From NCBI RefSeq assembly GCF_001984215.1, contig NZ_CP019420.1, positions 2,852,001 to 2,916,000 of the forward strand: a stretch of DNA of 64,000 bases. Reading direction: 5' to 3'. The notes under the pieces were generated by a model. The model did no database searches and had not been told where the DNA came from. It worked only from the letters and a program-made list of their open reading frames with translations. Positions 37,401 through 47,018 of this stretch are shown piece after piece; the stretch's first letter is position 1, and each line of letters opens with the position of its first letter. Made by a program: the position numbers and the translations under genes. The stretch is from Mycobacterium sp. MS1601. GTDB taxonomy: Bacteria; Actinomycetota; Actinomycetes; Mycobacteriales; Mycobacteriaceae.

Positions 37401-38342
37401 AAGGACCTCGACGCACTGAAGGAGCAGTTGGCGGCGCCGGTGCGTCAGGCCGTCGCCAGAGCCGTCGCCGGTGAGTTGGAGCGCGCCGGGCTGCACGCAT
37501 GGCCCGAGGGCCTCGCCGAGATTCCGAAGACCGTGTCCCGCAACAGCGGAGCGCACACGGTGCGCGGCTACCCGGCCCTGGTGGACAACGGTGCAGGAGT
37601 GGATCTGCGGGTGTTCGCCACCGCGTCCGAACAGCAGGCGGCCATGGGTCCCGGCACGCGCAGGCTGCTGCGCCTGGTCGCCCCGTCACCGCTGAAGAAC
37701 GTCGAACGGGCACTGGACCCGCGCACCAGGCTTCAGGTGGGCAGCAACCCGGACGGGTCGCTTGCCGCGCTCATCGAGGACTGTGCCGACGCCGCAGTGG
37801 CGGTGATCGCGCCCAACCCGATCTGGACTCGGACCGAGTTCGACGCCGCTCGCGAGCGTGTCGCGGCACGCCTGGTGCCGACCACCCTCGACATCATCCA
37901 ACGGGTGCAGAAGGTGTTGGTGGCTGCACACGAGGCCCAGATTGCGCTGCCGGAGCGCCCGTCGGCGGCGCAGGCAGAGGCCGTCGACGACATCAGGGCA
38001 CAGCTGAGGACGTTGCTGCCCAAGGGTTTTGTGGCCCGCACCGGCGCGGCCCGCATGGGAAATCTGGTCCGGTACCTGACCGCGATCGTGCGTCGCCTCG
38101 AACGACTGTCACAGGCGCCCGAAGCCGATCGCGAGCGGATGCACCGGGTGATGGCCGTGCAGGACGCGTATGACGAGCTGCGGCAGGCATTGTCACCGAT
38201 GCGCGCGGCCGCCAAGGATGTCAGGGACATCGAGATGCTGATCGAGGAGCTGCGGGTCAGCCTGTGGGCCCAGCAGCTCGGGACGGCGGTGCCGGTGAGC
38301 GAGAAGAGGATCTACAAGGCGATTGACTCGATCAGCCCGTAG
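34437..38342 (+). CDS. hrpA: ATP-dependent RNA helicase HrpA
   Basis: A 1301-residue DEAH-box helicase. Walker A AGETGSGKTTQ is at about residues 97-107, motif II is LDEAHER, motif III TSATIEPGRF and motif VI QRSGRSGRV. The HA2/OB-fold region follows, and the long C-terminal DUF3418 region typical of bacterial HrpA fills the rest. I chose the GTG at 34437; the same frame is open back to 33468, but that part is antisense to the HxlR and reductase genes. It is probably a house-keeping RNA helicase and marks the stable chromosomal backbone. Confidence 0.95.
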   Translation: MSAKSSSELYPRLDGLTYRDADRLRRRLRNLRGSQNPAKLDQIEQQIAAGEALVATRLAAVPQITYPDLPVSELRGDIAAAVRDNQVVVVAGETGSGKTTQLPKICLELGRGIRGTIGHTQPRRLAARTVGQRIADELGSPLGETVGYTVRFTDQVSDRTLIKLMTDGILLAEIQRDRRLLRYDTLILDEAHERSLNIDFLLGYLRELLPRRPDLKVIVTSATIEPGRFARHFGDAPIVEVSGRTYPVEIRYRPLEVVVNDVDDDDPDDPDHDQVRTVLRDQTEAIVDAVAELEAEPPGDVLVFLSGEREIRDTAEALRGAPGFNAHTTEVLPLYARLPTAEQQKVFAPHAGRRIVLATNVAETSLTVPGIRYVVDPGTARISRYSRRTKVQRLPIEPISQASAAQRSGRSGRVAPGVAIRLYSEEDFESRPRYTDPEILRTNLAAVILQMAALQLGQIEEFPFLDPPDSRSIRDGVQVLQELGAFDRQGALTDVGRRLAQLPLDPRVGRMILAAHDEGCVREILVLAAALSIPDPRERPPDHQEAARQKHARFADENSDFLSYLNLWRYLSDQRKERSGSSFRRMCREEFLHYLRIREWQDLTGQLRSIARDLGIRESDEPATPAAIHRALAAGLLSHVGVREGETRDFLGARNTRFVLAPGSVLTKKPPRWVVVAELVETSRLYGRTAARIEPEALEKVAEHLVQRTYSEPHWDARRGAVMAFERVTLFGLPLVPRRRVGYAEVDPVLSRELFIRHALVEGDWQTRHHFFRDNTALLEELAEMEERARRRDLVITDDEIFALYDARVPESAVSARHFDAWWKKQRHQTPELLTFTREELLRGEDDADRPDAWQAGDLSLPLTYRFEPGAVDDGVTVHVPVEVLAGLGGREFAWQVPALREELVTSLIRSLPKDLRRNFVPAPDTAKAVLGDLSPDGGTLLESLQRELKRRSGILVPIDAFDLEKLPAHLRVTFAVETPDGKEVARGKDLDALKEQLAAPVRQAVARAVAGELERAGLHAWPEGLAEIPKTVSRNSGAHTVRGYPALVDNGAGVDLRVFATASEQQAAMGPGTRRLLRLVAPSPLKNVERALDPRTRLQVGSNPDGSLAALIEDCADAAVAVIAPNPIWTRTEFDAARERVAARLVPTTLDIIQRVQKVLVAAHEAQIALPERPSAAQAEAVDDIRAQLRTLLPKGFVARTGAARMGNLVRYLTAIVRRLERLSQAPEADRERMHRVMAVQDAYDELRQALSPMRAAAKDVRDIEMLIEELRVSLWAQQLGTAVPVSEKRIYKAIDSISP

Positions 38343-38371
38343 AAGGTCAGTCTGCTTGGTCTCGCTACTCA

Positions 38372-38392
38372 CCCGCCTGGTTCGTCGGCGGG
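38372..38392 (+). terminator. Possible intrinsic terminator after hrpA
   Basis: A 6-bp perfect stem, CCCGCC at 38372-38377 with GGCGGG at 38387-38392, closes a 9-nt loop 30 bp after the hrpA stop. There is no U-tract, as is common for mycobacterial terminators, so support is modest. Confidence 0.35.
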
Positions 38393-38411
38393 ATCGTTCG
38401 ACTCGACTAAT

Positions 38412-38435
38412 TGTCGTGACCTGAGACGTTGTTGT
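38412..38435. repeat. IS481 terminal inverted repeat, left
   Basis: Starts TGTCGTGACCTGAGACG and continues GTTGTTG. It matches the other end at about 19 of 24 positions, with the outer ten and the inner GTTGTTG identical. It overlaps the transposase stop codon. Confidence 0.85.
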
Positions 38436-39406
38436 CAGACGGCGAGCCGGCTGATGGGTGGTTTTCCGCCGAGGGCGGAGTGGCCTCGTTGAGTGTTGTA
38501 CCGGCGCAGGAACCGGTCAAGGCCGCGGGTGCGCAGGCTGTTGGATGTCCAGGCCCGGGCGTAGGCCCATTCGTTGAGCAGGGTGCGGTTGAATCGTTCT
38601 GCTTTGCCGTTGGTCCAGGGGCAGCCGGGCTTGATGAACCGTCGTTTGAGTTGCCAGGCTGAGCACACCCAGCCCCAGTTCCCGCCGTGCCGGTAGACCA
38701 TGGCGTTGTCGGTCAGGACGCGGCGCACGCGTACGCTGTGGTCGGCGAACCAGGCCAGCGCCCGGTGCAAAAACGCGGCGCAGGTGAGGTCCTTCTCATC
38801 GGCGAGCACTTCGCTGTAGGCCAACCTGGTGTGATCATCGATAGCGGTGTGAACATAGTCGTAGCCGATCCGAATCGTTTTGTGTCGGTTGACCACTGAG
38901 ACTGCAGCGTCGCGGCCGTGCAGGCGCCATCCGCCACCGGCGGGGATGCGGCCAAGCTTTTTGACATCGACATGGATCAGCGATCCGGGGGTTCGGTGTT
39001 CATAGCGATTGGCGCTGCGCCGCGAGGCGCGCACCGACTCTCCGGTAATGGGGTCGATCGCAGACAGATGCGGCACCTGGTGACGTGCCAGAATCCGTCC
39101 TACCGTCGAGGCCACCAGCCCAAGTTCGGCGGCGAGCACCACCGCACCCCGCTTGCGGCGTCGCCGGGCTGTAAGCACTTTCTGCTCGATGCGGAGGTTG
39201 GTGCGTGCCGGCATTCGGATCGGGCGCGAGGACCGGTCTACCAAGGCTGCGTCGCCGCCTTCGGCGTGCCGGCGTAACCACTTGTAGACCGTGGACCGGG
39301 AGATGCCGAGCTGTTCAGCGACATGCGCCGGCGGCCAGCCAGCGGCGACACGCTCAACGATCAGGCGGCGGGCGAACAGGTTGGTACGGGCGTTAGCGTG
39401 GGACAG
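38435..39406 (-). CDS. IS481-family transposase
   Basis: A DDE transposase of about 323 residues. The N-terminal helix-turn-helix region has ERVAAGWPPAHVAEQLGIS and STVYKWLRRHAEGGDAAL. The rve catalytic core has HVDVKKLGRI (first Asp), RVLTDNAMVYR (second Asp) and WTNGKAERFNRTL (Glu). In-frame stop TAG at 39416-39418 means the start must lie after it. No ATG/GTG/TTG is available before the conserved SHANART segment, but a CTG at 39406 has AGGAGG five bases upstream, so I use it. The gene appears intact. Confidence 0.88.
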   Translation of the reverse strand: MSHANARTNLFARRLIVERVAAGWPPAHVAEQLGISRSTVYKWLRRHAEGGDAALVDRSSRPIRMPARTNLRIEQKVLTARRRRKRGAVVLAAELGLVASTVGRILARHQVPHLSAIDPITGESVRASRRSANRYEHRTPGSLIHVDVKKLGRIPAGGGWRLHGRDAAVSVVNRHKTIRIGYDYVHTAIDDHTRLAYSEVLADEKDLTCAAFLHRALAWFADHSVRVRRVLTDNAMVYRHGGNWGWVCSAWQLKRRFIKPGCPWTNGKAERFNRTLLNEWAYARAWTSNSLRTRGLDRFLRRYNTQRGHSALGGKPPISRLAV

Positions 39407-39460
39407 GAGGACCTCCTACGGGTGAATGCCAGACACATCCACTCCGTCAGGAGGTCCTCC
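39405..39460 (-). promoter_or_regulatory. Inverted repeat that can sequester the transposase ribosome-binding site
   Basis: On the transcript, GGAGGACCTCC (39460-39450) can pair perfectly with GGAGGTCCTCC (39416-39406), with a further ACGG/CCGT pairing beside a bulge. The second arm contains the AGGAGG used for transposase translation. Longer, read-in transcripts would therefore hide the site, a fold-back control known from other insertion sequences. Confidence 0.5.
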
Positions 39461-39481
39461 CAATTTCAAGCAGGCACGCCG

Positions 39482-39505
39482 TCAACAACCTGCCGGGTCA
39501 CGACA
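39482..39505. repeat. IS481 terminal inverted repeat, right
   Basis: Read inward on the minus strand it begins TGTCGTGACCCGGCAGG followed by TTGTTG, pairing with the left repeat. Confidence 0.85.
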
Positions 39506-39596
39506 CCTAGACGGGCGGTCACGGAAACGAAACCTCGGGGCGCGGGGAAGTCGTGAGACATGAACTCGGTCCTTTCGATGCCGATGGATCGCTGGA

Positions 39597-41796
<2,200 letters not shown>

Positions 41797-41948
41797 CAAT
41801 CCGACGCCGCCAGCTCCCGCAGGTACGACGTCGCGCCCGTGTGCTCGACATCGGGGAAAATAACCCGCCACGGCAGGCCGGACTCGGCTGACTCCACCCG
41901 TCCCAACTCTCCCATCTCCGGATCCTCCGCCCGCTGCACCCGCCGCAT
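41797..41948 (-). pseudogene. N-terminal fragment of a site-specific integrase/transposase-like recombinase
   Basis: About 51 residues read ELGRVESAESGLPWRVIFPD, then TGATSYLRELAASDC. This resembles the N-terminal part of actinobacterial tyrosine-integrase-like proteins, where a LPWRV... segment precedes the SAM-like core-binding domain with YLRELAASDCS. The frame then runs into the ligC fragment and stops at 41754. It is a remnant of a mobile element left at the ligC junction. Family assignment is by memory of the pattern only. Confidence 0.5.
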
Positions 41949-41969
41949 CGGCAGGCTCGCCGAAGTTCA

Positions 41970-41984
41970 GTCAACTAATCGCGG
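41970..41984. repeat. Direct repeat copy 1
   Basis: GTCAACTAATCGCGG recurs at 42317-42334 with a 3-nt CCT insertion. The two copies flank the small gene at 41975-42238 and may be recombination scars of the mobile remnant. Confidence 0.4.
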
Positions 41985-42238
41985 ACGATGACCGCGATGT
42001 AGCCGATCGGGATGCCGGTGTGCGCGGCGATGCACTCGCGGGCGGCGGCGGACACCTCGGCGCGGCGGCGGGCGTAGGTGACGGCCTCGATCTCGGGAAC
42101 CCGGATCGCCCAGCCGGAGGCGTCGCGGCTGACTTCGATGTCGAAACACTGTCCGACGGTGCTGAAGCTGGCGCGCGGGGCCACTGTGCGTCGTCTACGC
42201 CGACCGGACGCATGCCTGACCGTGGGCTGAAGGGGCAT
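41975..42238 (-). CDS. Small hypothetical protein, HicB-like fold suggested
   Basis: An 87-residue protein. The basic N-terminus (about 30 residues, with ASGRRRRRTVAPRA) precedes a compact domain FDIEVSRDASGWAIRVPEIE, AVTYARRRAEVSAAARECIA, HTGIPIGYIAVIVRD. The pattern of a strand pair followed by a helix resembles HicB-type antitoxin partial RNase-H folds. No HicA toxin gene is adjacent. The ATG at 42238 has AGAGAG in front; 42298 is an alternative. Function unknown. Confidence 0.55.
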   Translation of the reverse strand: MPLQPTVRHASGRRRRRTVAPRASFSTVGQCFDIEVSRDASGWAIRVPEIEAVTYARRRAEVSAAARECIAAHTGIPIGYIAVIVRD

Positions 42239-42316
42239 GATCAATCTCTCTGAGATGGCTGGCTGGCTGGTTTCGCGAGCTGTGCAAAACCGCAGCAAAT
42301 CGTAGATCGTTTTGAC

Positions 42317-42334
42317 GTCAACTCCTAATCGCGG
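42317..42334. repeat. Direct repeat copy 2
   Basis: GTCAACTCCTAATCGCGG, identical to 41970-41984 except for the extra CCT. It lies upstream of the small hypothetical gene. Confidence 0.4.
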
Positions 42335-42489
42335 CCGGTCCAGGCCGTGAACGGCGGATGAACGGTCGGGGTCCGCGGCTGGGTGGGAGTACTTCCCAGC
42401 GAAGCGAGGGGGGTGGGGGAGCAGGCGAAGGAGCTCCGGCCAGGGGGATCATGTGCGGTGCCGGAGTCGCAACGGGTACAACTGCGGTC

Positions 42490-43263
42490 ATGGCCTCACG
42501 TTTTGCCGGCCTCGCGGCCGGCGTTCTGATTGTCACGGCGACTCTCACGGCTCCTTCGGCGTCCGCCGAGCCGATCCCGGTCGTCACGCCGGTGGTGTTG
42601 GTGGAGATCCCACACGATCCCAACGCCTATACCGAGGCCTTCGAGGTGGAAGGGAACACGCTGTACGAGGCCAGCGGCCTGGCCGGCCGCTCGGATCTGC
42701 GCGAGGTCGACCCGAACACCGGCGTGGTACGCCGATCGGTGCCGCTGCCCGACGACTACTTCGCCGAGGGCATCACCATCGTCGACGACACCATCTGGCA
42801 GCTCACCTACCAGGACGGTGTCGCGATCATCTGGGACAAGGCGACTCTGACCCCGCTACGGGAGATCCCGGTGACCGGTGAAGGCTGGGGGCTGTGCCGT
42901 GACGGCGACCGATTCATCATGAGTGACGGGTCCGGACGCCTGCAGTTTCGTAAACTCGGCTCGTTCGAGCAGACCGGCGCGGTGAACGTCACCCGCGACG
43001 GCGTCCCGGTCACCGGCCTCAACGAGCTCGAATGTGTCAACGGTCAGGTGTGGGCCAGCCTGTGGCCCACCGACGAGGTGGCCCGCATCGATCCGGCCAC
43101 CGGCGCGATCAACCTGATTGTCGACGTCTCAAGCTTGTGGAAATTCGGACAGCGGTCGGTGGCGCAGGTGTTCAGCGGCATCGCCCACCTCGACGGCGAG
43201 GAGTTCCTGTTGACCGGCAAGAACTGGCCGGCGATGTACCGGGTGAGCATCCCGGGGGCTTAG
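42490..43263 (+). CDS. Secreted glutaminyl-peptide cyclotransferase (plant-type)
   Basis: A 257-residue exported protein. A Sec signal peptide ends in APSASA before EPIPVV. The mature part is a five-bladed beta-propeller with TEAFEVEGNTLYEASGLAG, LPDDYFAEGITIVDDTIWQLTY, GEGWGLCRDGDRFIMSDGS and GLNELECVNGQVWASLW, the glutaminyl cyclase signatures. It should cyclise N-terminal glutamine to pyroglutamate on exported proteins. The ATG at 42490 gives a classical signal; 42451 has a better AGGGGG site and would add 13 residues. Confidence 0.85.
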   Translation: MASRFAGLAAGVLIVTATLTAPSASAEPIPVVTPVVLVEIPHDPNAYTEAFEVEGNTLYEASGLAGRSDLREVDPNTGVVRRSVPLPDDYFAEGITIVDDTIWQLTYQDGVAIIWDKATLTPLREIPVTGEGWGLCRDGDRFIMSDGSGRLQFRKLGSFEQTGAVNVTRDGVPVTGLNELECVNGQVWASLWPTDEVARIDPATGAINLIVDVSSLWKFGQRSVAQVFSGIAHLDGEEFLLTGKNWPAMYRVSIPGA

Positions 43264-43306
43264 CTGCGCTGCGCGCGTGGATCCGAGGGCGGCGGTAGCA
43301 TCACGC

Positions 43307-43840
43307 ATGGGTACCACCCGCTACGTCGCACTCCTGCGAGGCATCAATGTCGGCGGTCGCAACCTCGTCGCCATGAAGGACCTCAAGGCCGCTTTGCACC
43401 ACCTCGACGACGTGCGTACCTATATCCAGTCCGGCAATGTGCTCTTCGAAAGCGACGCACCCGCCACGACCCTCGAGGCGGAGATCGAGGCCACCCTCGA
43501 GAAGCGACTCGGTGTCCAGCTGGTGGTGGTGGTGCGCGCGCACCGCCAGCTGAAGACCGTCGTTGCCAAGGCGCCCAACGGTTTCGGCGGCGATGACCAT
43601 CACTGCGACGTGCTGTTCCTCAAGGCGCCGCTGACCGCCGAGCAGGTGATGGGCATCATCGACTTGCGGGACGGCGTCGACCAGGCCTGGCCGGGGTCCG
43701 GGGTGGTGTACTTCGCCCGGCTGCGCGCCGAACGCACCAAGAGCAAGATGAGCAAGATCGTCGGGACACCTGAGTACAAGCAGCTGACCATCCGCAGCTG
43801 GTCCACCACCGTCAAACTGCTCGGCCTGATGGACGGCTGA
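43307..43840 (+). CDS. DUF1697 domain-containing protein
   Basis: A 177-residue protein with the DUF1697 hallmark RYVALLRGINVGGRNLVAMKDL at the N-terminus, YIQSGNVLFES and the C-terminal SKIVGTPEYKQLTIRSWSTT. Function of the family is unknown. It starts 44 bp after the glutaminyl cyclase gene and converges with the AEC transporter gene 6 bp downstream. Confidence 0.9.
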   Translation: MGTTRYVALLRGINVGGRNLVAMKDLKAALHHLDDVRTYIQSGNVLFESDAPATTLEAEIEATLEKRLGVQLVVVVRAHRQLKTVVAKAPNGFGGDDHHCDVLFLKAPLTAEQVMGIIDLRDGVDQAWPGSGVVYFARLRAERTKSKMSKIVGTPEYKQLTIRSWSTTVKLLGLMDG

Positions 43841-43846
43841 CGACGG

Positions 43847-44767
43847 TCACAGGTCCATCAGATACGCCAGCACCGTGATCACCGGCACGGATGCCAGCGT
43901 GGTGATCAACGTGACGTCGCGGGCCAGGCTTTCACCACGCTGGAACACCGACGCGTAGGTGTTGAGGTTCTGCGCGGCGGGCAGTGCCGCCAGCACGGTG
44001 ATGACGGTGACCTGTTCTGGAGATGCCCCGAACACCCAGCGGGCCAGGACATAGGCCAGCGCCGGCATCACCAGCACCTTGAAGATCACGGCGACCACCA
44101 GCTCCAGGCGGCTCTCTTCGGCGGGGCGTGCGGTTTGCGTGACGAGTGCGATGCCGAATGCCAGCAGCACGGTCGGGATGGCCAGGTCGGCCAACAAGTC
44201 CAGCGGTTCGTGGATGGCTCTGGGCAACGTGATGCCGGTGAGCGCCATCGTGATGCCGATGGCGCTGGCCACGATGATCGGATTGGTCACGAATTCTCTG
44301 GCCTGGGTGCGCACCGACCCACTGCCTTGCTCGGACGTGATGATCGCAACGCCGAGCGGCACCAGCACCACCGTCTGGAACACCAGCAGCACCGACACCT
44401 CGGTGGTACTGCCCAGCACGTAGGCGCTCAACGGGATCCCGAGGTTGCCCGAGTTGACCCAGGACGCCGCCCACGCACCGATGGTGGCCTCACCGCGCCG
44501 TCGGCCCCGGATGCCGACCGCGAACATGAAGTAGCCGGCGAACGTCACCAGTGCGGTGACGGCCGATACCAGAAGCGGGAGTGAAAAGACTTGTGCCGGA
44601 GCAGAATCCGAGAGCGTGATGATGAGCAGCGCCGGCACGCCGACATGGAAGGCCACTCGGTTGAGCACTATCCGCGCGTTGTCGCCCAGCACGCCGGTGC
44701 GGCCCACCACGGCGCCCACCGCAATGATCACGGCGATGACGGCGAAGGCCTCCAACACCGCCAGCAC
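43847..44767 (-). CDS. AEC-family (auxin efflux carrier-like) transporter
   Basis: A 306-residue membrane protein with about ten hydrophobic segments in two repeats. AWAASWVNSGNLGIPLSAYVLG and VTVITVLAALPAAQNLNTYASVF are the conserved discontinuous-helix motifs of the AEC family. Such carriers export or import small organic acids. It begins a monocistronic minus-strand unit; the substrate cannot be deduced. Confidence 0.88.
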   Translation of the reverse strand: MLAVLEAFAVIAVIIAVGAVVGRTGVLGDNARIVLNRVAFHVGVPALLIITLSDSAPAQVFSLPLLVSAVTALVTFAGYFMFAVGIRGRRRGEATIGAWAASWVNSGNLGIPLSAYVLGSTTEVSVLLVFQTVVLVPLGVAIITSEQGSGSVRTQAREFVTNPIIVASAIGITMALTGITLPRAIHEPLDLLADLAIPTVLLAFGIALVTQTARPAEESRLELVVAVIFKVLVMPALAYVLARWVFGASPEQVTVITVLAALPAAQNLNTYASVFQRGESLARDVTLITTLASVPVITVLAYLMDL

Positions 44768-45066
44768 TGCAACGCCTCGTTCCTCAGGCGATCAGCCCGG
44801 CCCGGTCATCTGAATGCATCGATTATCCGCACCCGAGGTCGAGGATGCGAATTCAGGCCTCCAGTCGGGTGCGGACGGCGGCCAGCCGCGCCTTGAAGTC
44901 GGGATCCGGCCAGGCCCTGGCGGCCTGACCGGCAGCCTGTGTGGGCCCGATCTGTTCAGCGAACTCGGTGAAGAGGCGACGGCCTACTCGCGATAGCGGT
45001 TGAGCCTGGAAGCCGTCGGTACTGAGCTACTCCTGGACGTCATTGTCGAGTGGTGGGAGCGACTGC
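44768..45066. other. Intergenic region with a short unassigned coding-like fragment
   Basis: This 299-bp stretch has no complete gene. On the minus strand a frame ending at 44853 reads FQAQPLSRVGRRLFTEFAEQ then IGPTQAAGQAARAWPDPDFK and stops after RTRLEA. It looks like the C-terminus of a real protein but is closed upstream by a stop at about 45028. It may be a gene remnant. I could not assign a family, and no terminator or promoter is evident. Confidence 0.35.
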
Positions 45067-46368
45067 CTAAGTGTCGAGACCGAGCAAGCGGGGAAGCAAC
45101 ATCGAGACGTCCTCGACGTAGGTCAACAGCATGAGCATGGCGATGAGGACAGCCAACAGCGGCAGCATGGGCCGGACCACCCGTTCGATCGGTAGTTTTG
45201 CCACCGCAGCGGCGGTACTCAGGACCAGGCCGATCGGTGGTGTGATGAGGCCGATTGCCAGGTTGGCCGCCACCAGGATGCCGAAGTGAATCGGTTCGAT
45301 GCCGTATTCGACCGAGATGGGCGCAAGAATCGGCATCAGGATGAGCAGTGCCGGTACGCCATCCATGATCGTGCCCACCGCCAGGAAGATCACCTGGACG
45401 ATGAACAGGAAGACGAACGGGTTGGTGGTCAGGCTGGTGAGCGTCTGAGCGAGATGGTCGGGGATGTTGTTGACCGTCAGTGCGTAGCTCAGGATCGATC
45501 CGGTGGCGATGATGAGCATCACGATTCCGGTTAGCGAAATTGCTTCCGACATAGCCGTTTTCGCGCTTTCCCAGGTGAGCCGTCGGTAGATGAACTTGGC
45601 GACCAGCAGACCGTAGACCGCAGCTACGGCGGAGGCTTCGGTGGGGGTGAAGATGCCTCCGACGATACCGCCGACGATGATCAGCAGCATCAACATCGCC
45701 GGCAGCGCCCTTGCGGACCTGCCCAGAAACCCGCCGATGGTGAACGGCTCCTGTTGCGACGAGCCGCCGTAGCCGCGCCGGCGGGCGATCAACCAGACCA
45801 CCAACATCAGCGCCGCGGAGTTCACCAGGGCGGGAAGCAGCCCTGCGGCGAACAATCCGCCGATGGACGTGCTGGTCAGCACGCCGATGATGATCAGGTC
45901 TGTGGTTGGTGGGATCAGGGTGGCGGTCGCCGCCGACCCGGCCAGGACGGCCGCCGAAAAGGGCGCCGGATAGCCGTTCTTGTTGAGCTCCGGGAGCATC
46001 ACCTTGCCGATCGCCGCCGCGTCGGCGGTCGATGATCCGGAGACTCCGCTGAACATCACGGTGCTCGCGACGGTGACCACCGAGAGACCGCCACGTCCCC
46101 GGCCGAGGCTGTAGCGCGCGGCCTCGATCAGGGTCTTTGCCACCCCACCTTCGGCCATGATGGTCCCGGCGAAGATGAACAGCGGAATCGTCATCAAGGT
46201 GTAGGAGTCCAGCGACGAATACACCTGCTGCGGAACCGTGTTCAGCAGGTCTTCGCCGCCGGGGCTGGCCAGGATCCCGACGGTGCCCGAGATGGCCAGC
46301 GCGAAAGCGACGGGCATACCGATCGCCATCAGCACGAACAGGGTGCTGAGAATCAGCATCGCGACCAT
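45067..46368 (-). CDS. dctM: TRAP transporter large permease DctM
   Basis: The 12-helix subunit of a tripartite ATP-independent transporter, 433 residues. It has IPLFIFAGTIMAEGGVAKTL, VTVASTVMFSGVSGSSTADAA, LIPPTTDLIIIGVLT and IGLITPPIGLVL, the DctM signatures. The ATG at 46368 follows the dctQ stop by 2 nt; longer readings in the same frame are antisense to or within dctQ. It drives Na+-coupled uptake of an organic acid captured by the DctP-like receptor. It is the last gene of a four-gene minus operon. Confidence 0.92.
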   Translation of the reverse strand: MVAMLILSTLFVLMAIGMPVAFALAISGTVGILASPGGEDLLNTVPQQVYSSLDSYTLMTIPLFIFAGTIMAEGGVAKTLIEAARYSLGRGRGGLSVVTVASTVMFSGVSGSSTADAAAIGKVMLPELNKNGYPAPFSAAVLAGSAATATLIPPTTDLIIIGVLTSTSIGGLFAAGLLPALVNSAALMLVVWLIARRRGYGGSSQQEPFTIGGFLGRSARALPAMLMLLIIVGGIVGGIFTPTEASAVAAVYGLLVAKFIYRRLTWESAKTAMSEAISLTGIVMLIIATGSILSYALTVNNIPDHLAQTLTSLTTNPFVFLFIVQVIFLAVGTIMDGVPALLILMPILAPISVEYGIEPIHFGILVAANLAIGLITPPIGLVLSTAAAVAKLPIERVVRPMLPLLAVLIAMLMLLTYVEDVSMLLPRLLGLDT

Positions 46369-46370
46369 GA

Positions 46371-46982
46371 TCAGTGTTCCTTGGCAGACTCGGGACCGCT
46401 GGTGTGGTCGACGACAGGATTGGAGTTGAGAAGCTCGACACCGTCCTCGGCGGCGGCGACGGCGAGGCTGCTGGATTCGCCAGTGATGTGGGCGCACACC
46501 GCATCCACGATTTCGAGAAGGATGACCAGCAGGACCGCGCCGAAACTCACCACGAGTCCGAGGTAGGGCCACACCATGCTGATTCCGGTTGCCGTGGCCT
46601 TGGTGGGGCCGACGATGTCCAGGTACTCGACAGCTTGGTAGACGAAGCCCGCGACGAAGACGATCACAATCAGATTGACGATCTGGCGCACGATGTCGCG
46701 TCCGAGTGCCGGCAGGCGCGCCACCACGAAACCCAGGGCGATGTGTTCACCCCGGCGGAGCGCGCGGCTGGCCGCCAGCAGGGACAGCCAGACCAGCCCG
46801 AACCTCGATATCTCTTCGGGCCACCCGAGGGGCTGCTGCAGGACATAGCGGTAGATGACGCCGACGAACGTCGCGATGCAGAGGAAGATCACGATCGCGG
46901 CGCACGCGACGGTGATCACCACGTCGAGCGCTCGACTGAGCGTCGCAGCAGCACGCTGCACGGAGGCGGCTGATGATTCCAT
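46371..46982 (-). CDS. dctQ: TRAP transporter small permease DctQ
   Basis: A 203-residue protein with four hydrophobic segments. VIYRYVLQQPLGWPEEISRF is the DctQ signature, followed by GEHIALGFVVARLPAL. A C-terminal hydrophilic tail of about 40 residues is unusual for the family. It lies between the amidohydrolase gene and dctM. Confidence 0.9.
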   Translation of the reverse strand: MESSAASVQRAAATLSRALDVVITVACAAIVIFLCIATFVGVIYRYVLQQPLGWPEEISRFGLVWLSLLAASRALRRGEHIALGFVVARLPALGRDIVRQIVNLIVIVFVAGFVYQAVEYLDIVGPTKATATGISMVWPYLGLVVSFGAVLLVILLEIVDAVCAHITGESSSLAVAAAEDGVELLNSNPVVDHTSGPESAKEH

Positions 46983-47018
46983 CGGTGAGAATCTCCTGGA
47001 TATGTCGACGAATACAGG

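Larger units (their letters stand above)
38412..39505 (-). mobile_element. IS481-family insertion sequence (1094 bp)
   Basis: The element is bounded by terminal inverted repeats that begin TGTCGTGACC at both ends and encodes one transposase on the minus strand. It separates hrpA from the dialkylglycine decarboxylase gene. No target-site duplication is visible (left flank GACTAAT, right flank CCTAGAC), which suggests that one flank was rearranged after insertion. Confidence 0.85.

Noticed and set aside
44984..46504. 506-codon minus-strand frame overlapping dctM
   Set aside because: Arg/His/Pro-rich shadow frame; the other frame gives a textbook DctM protein.
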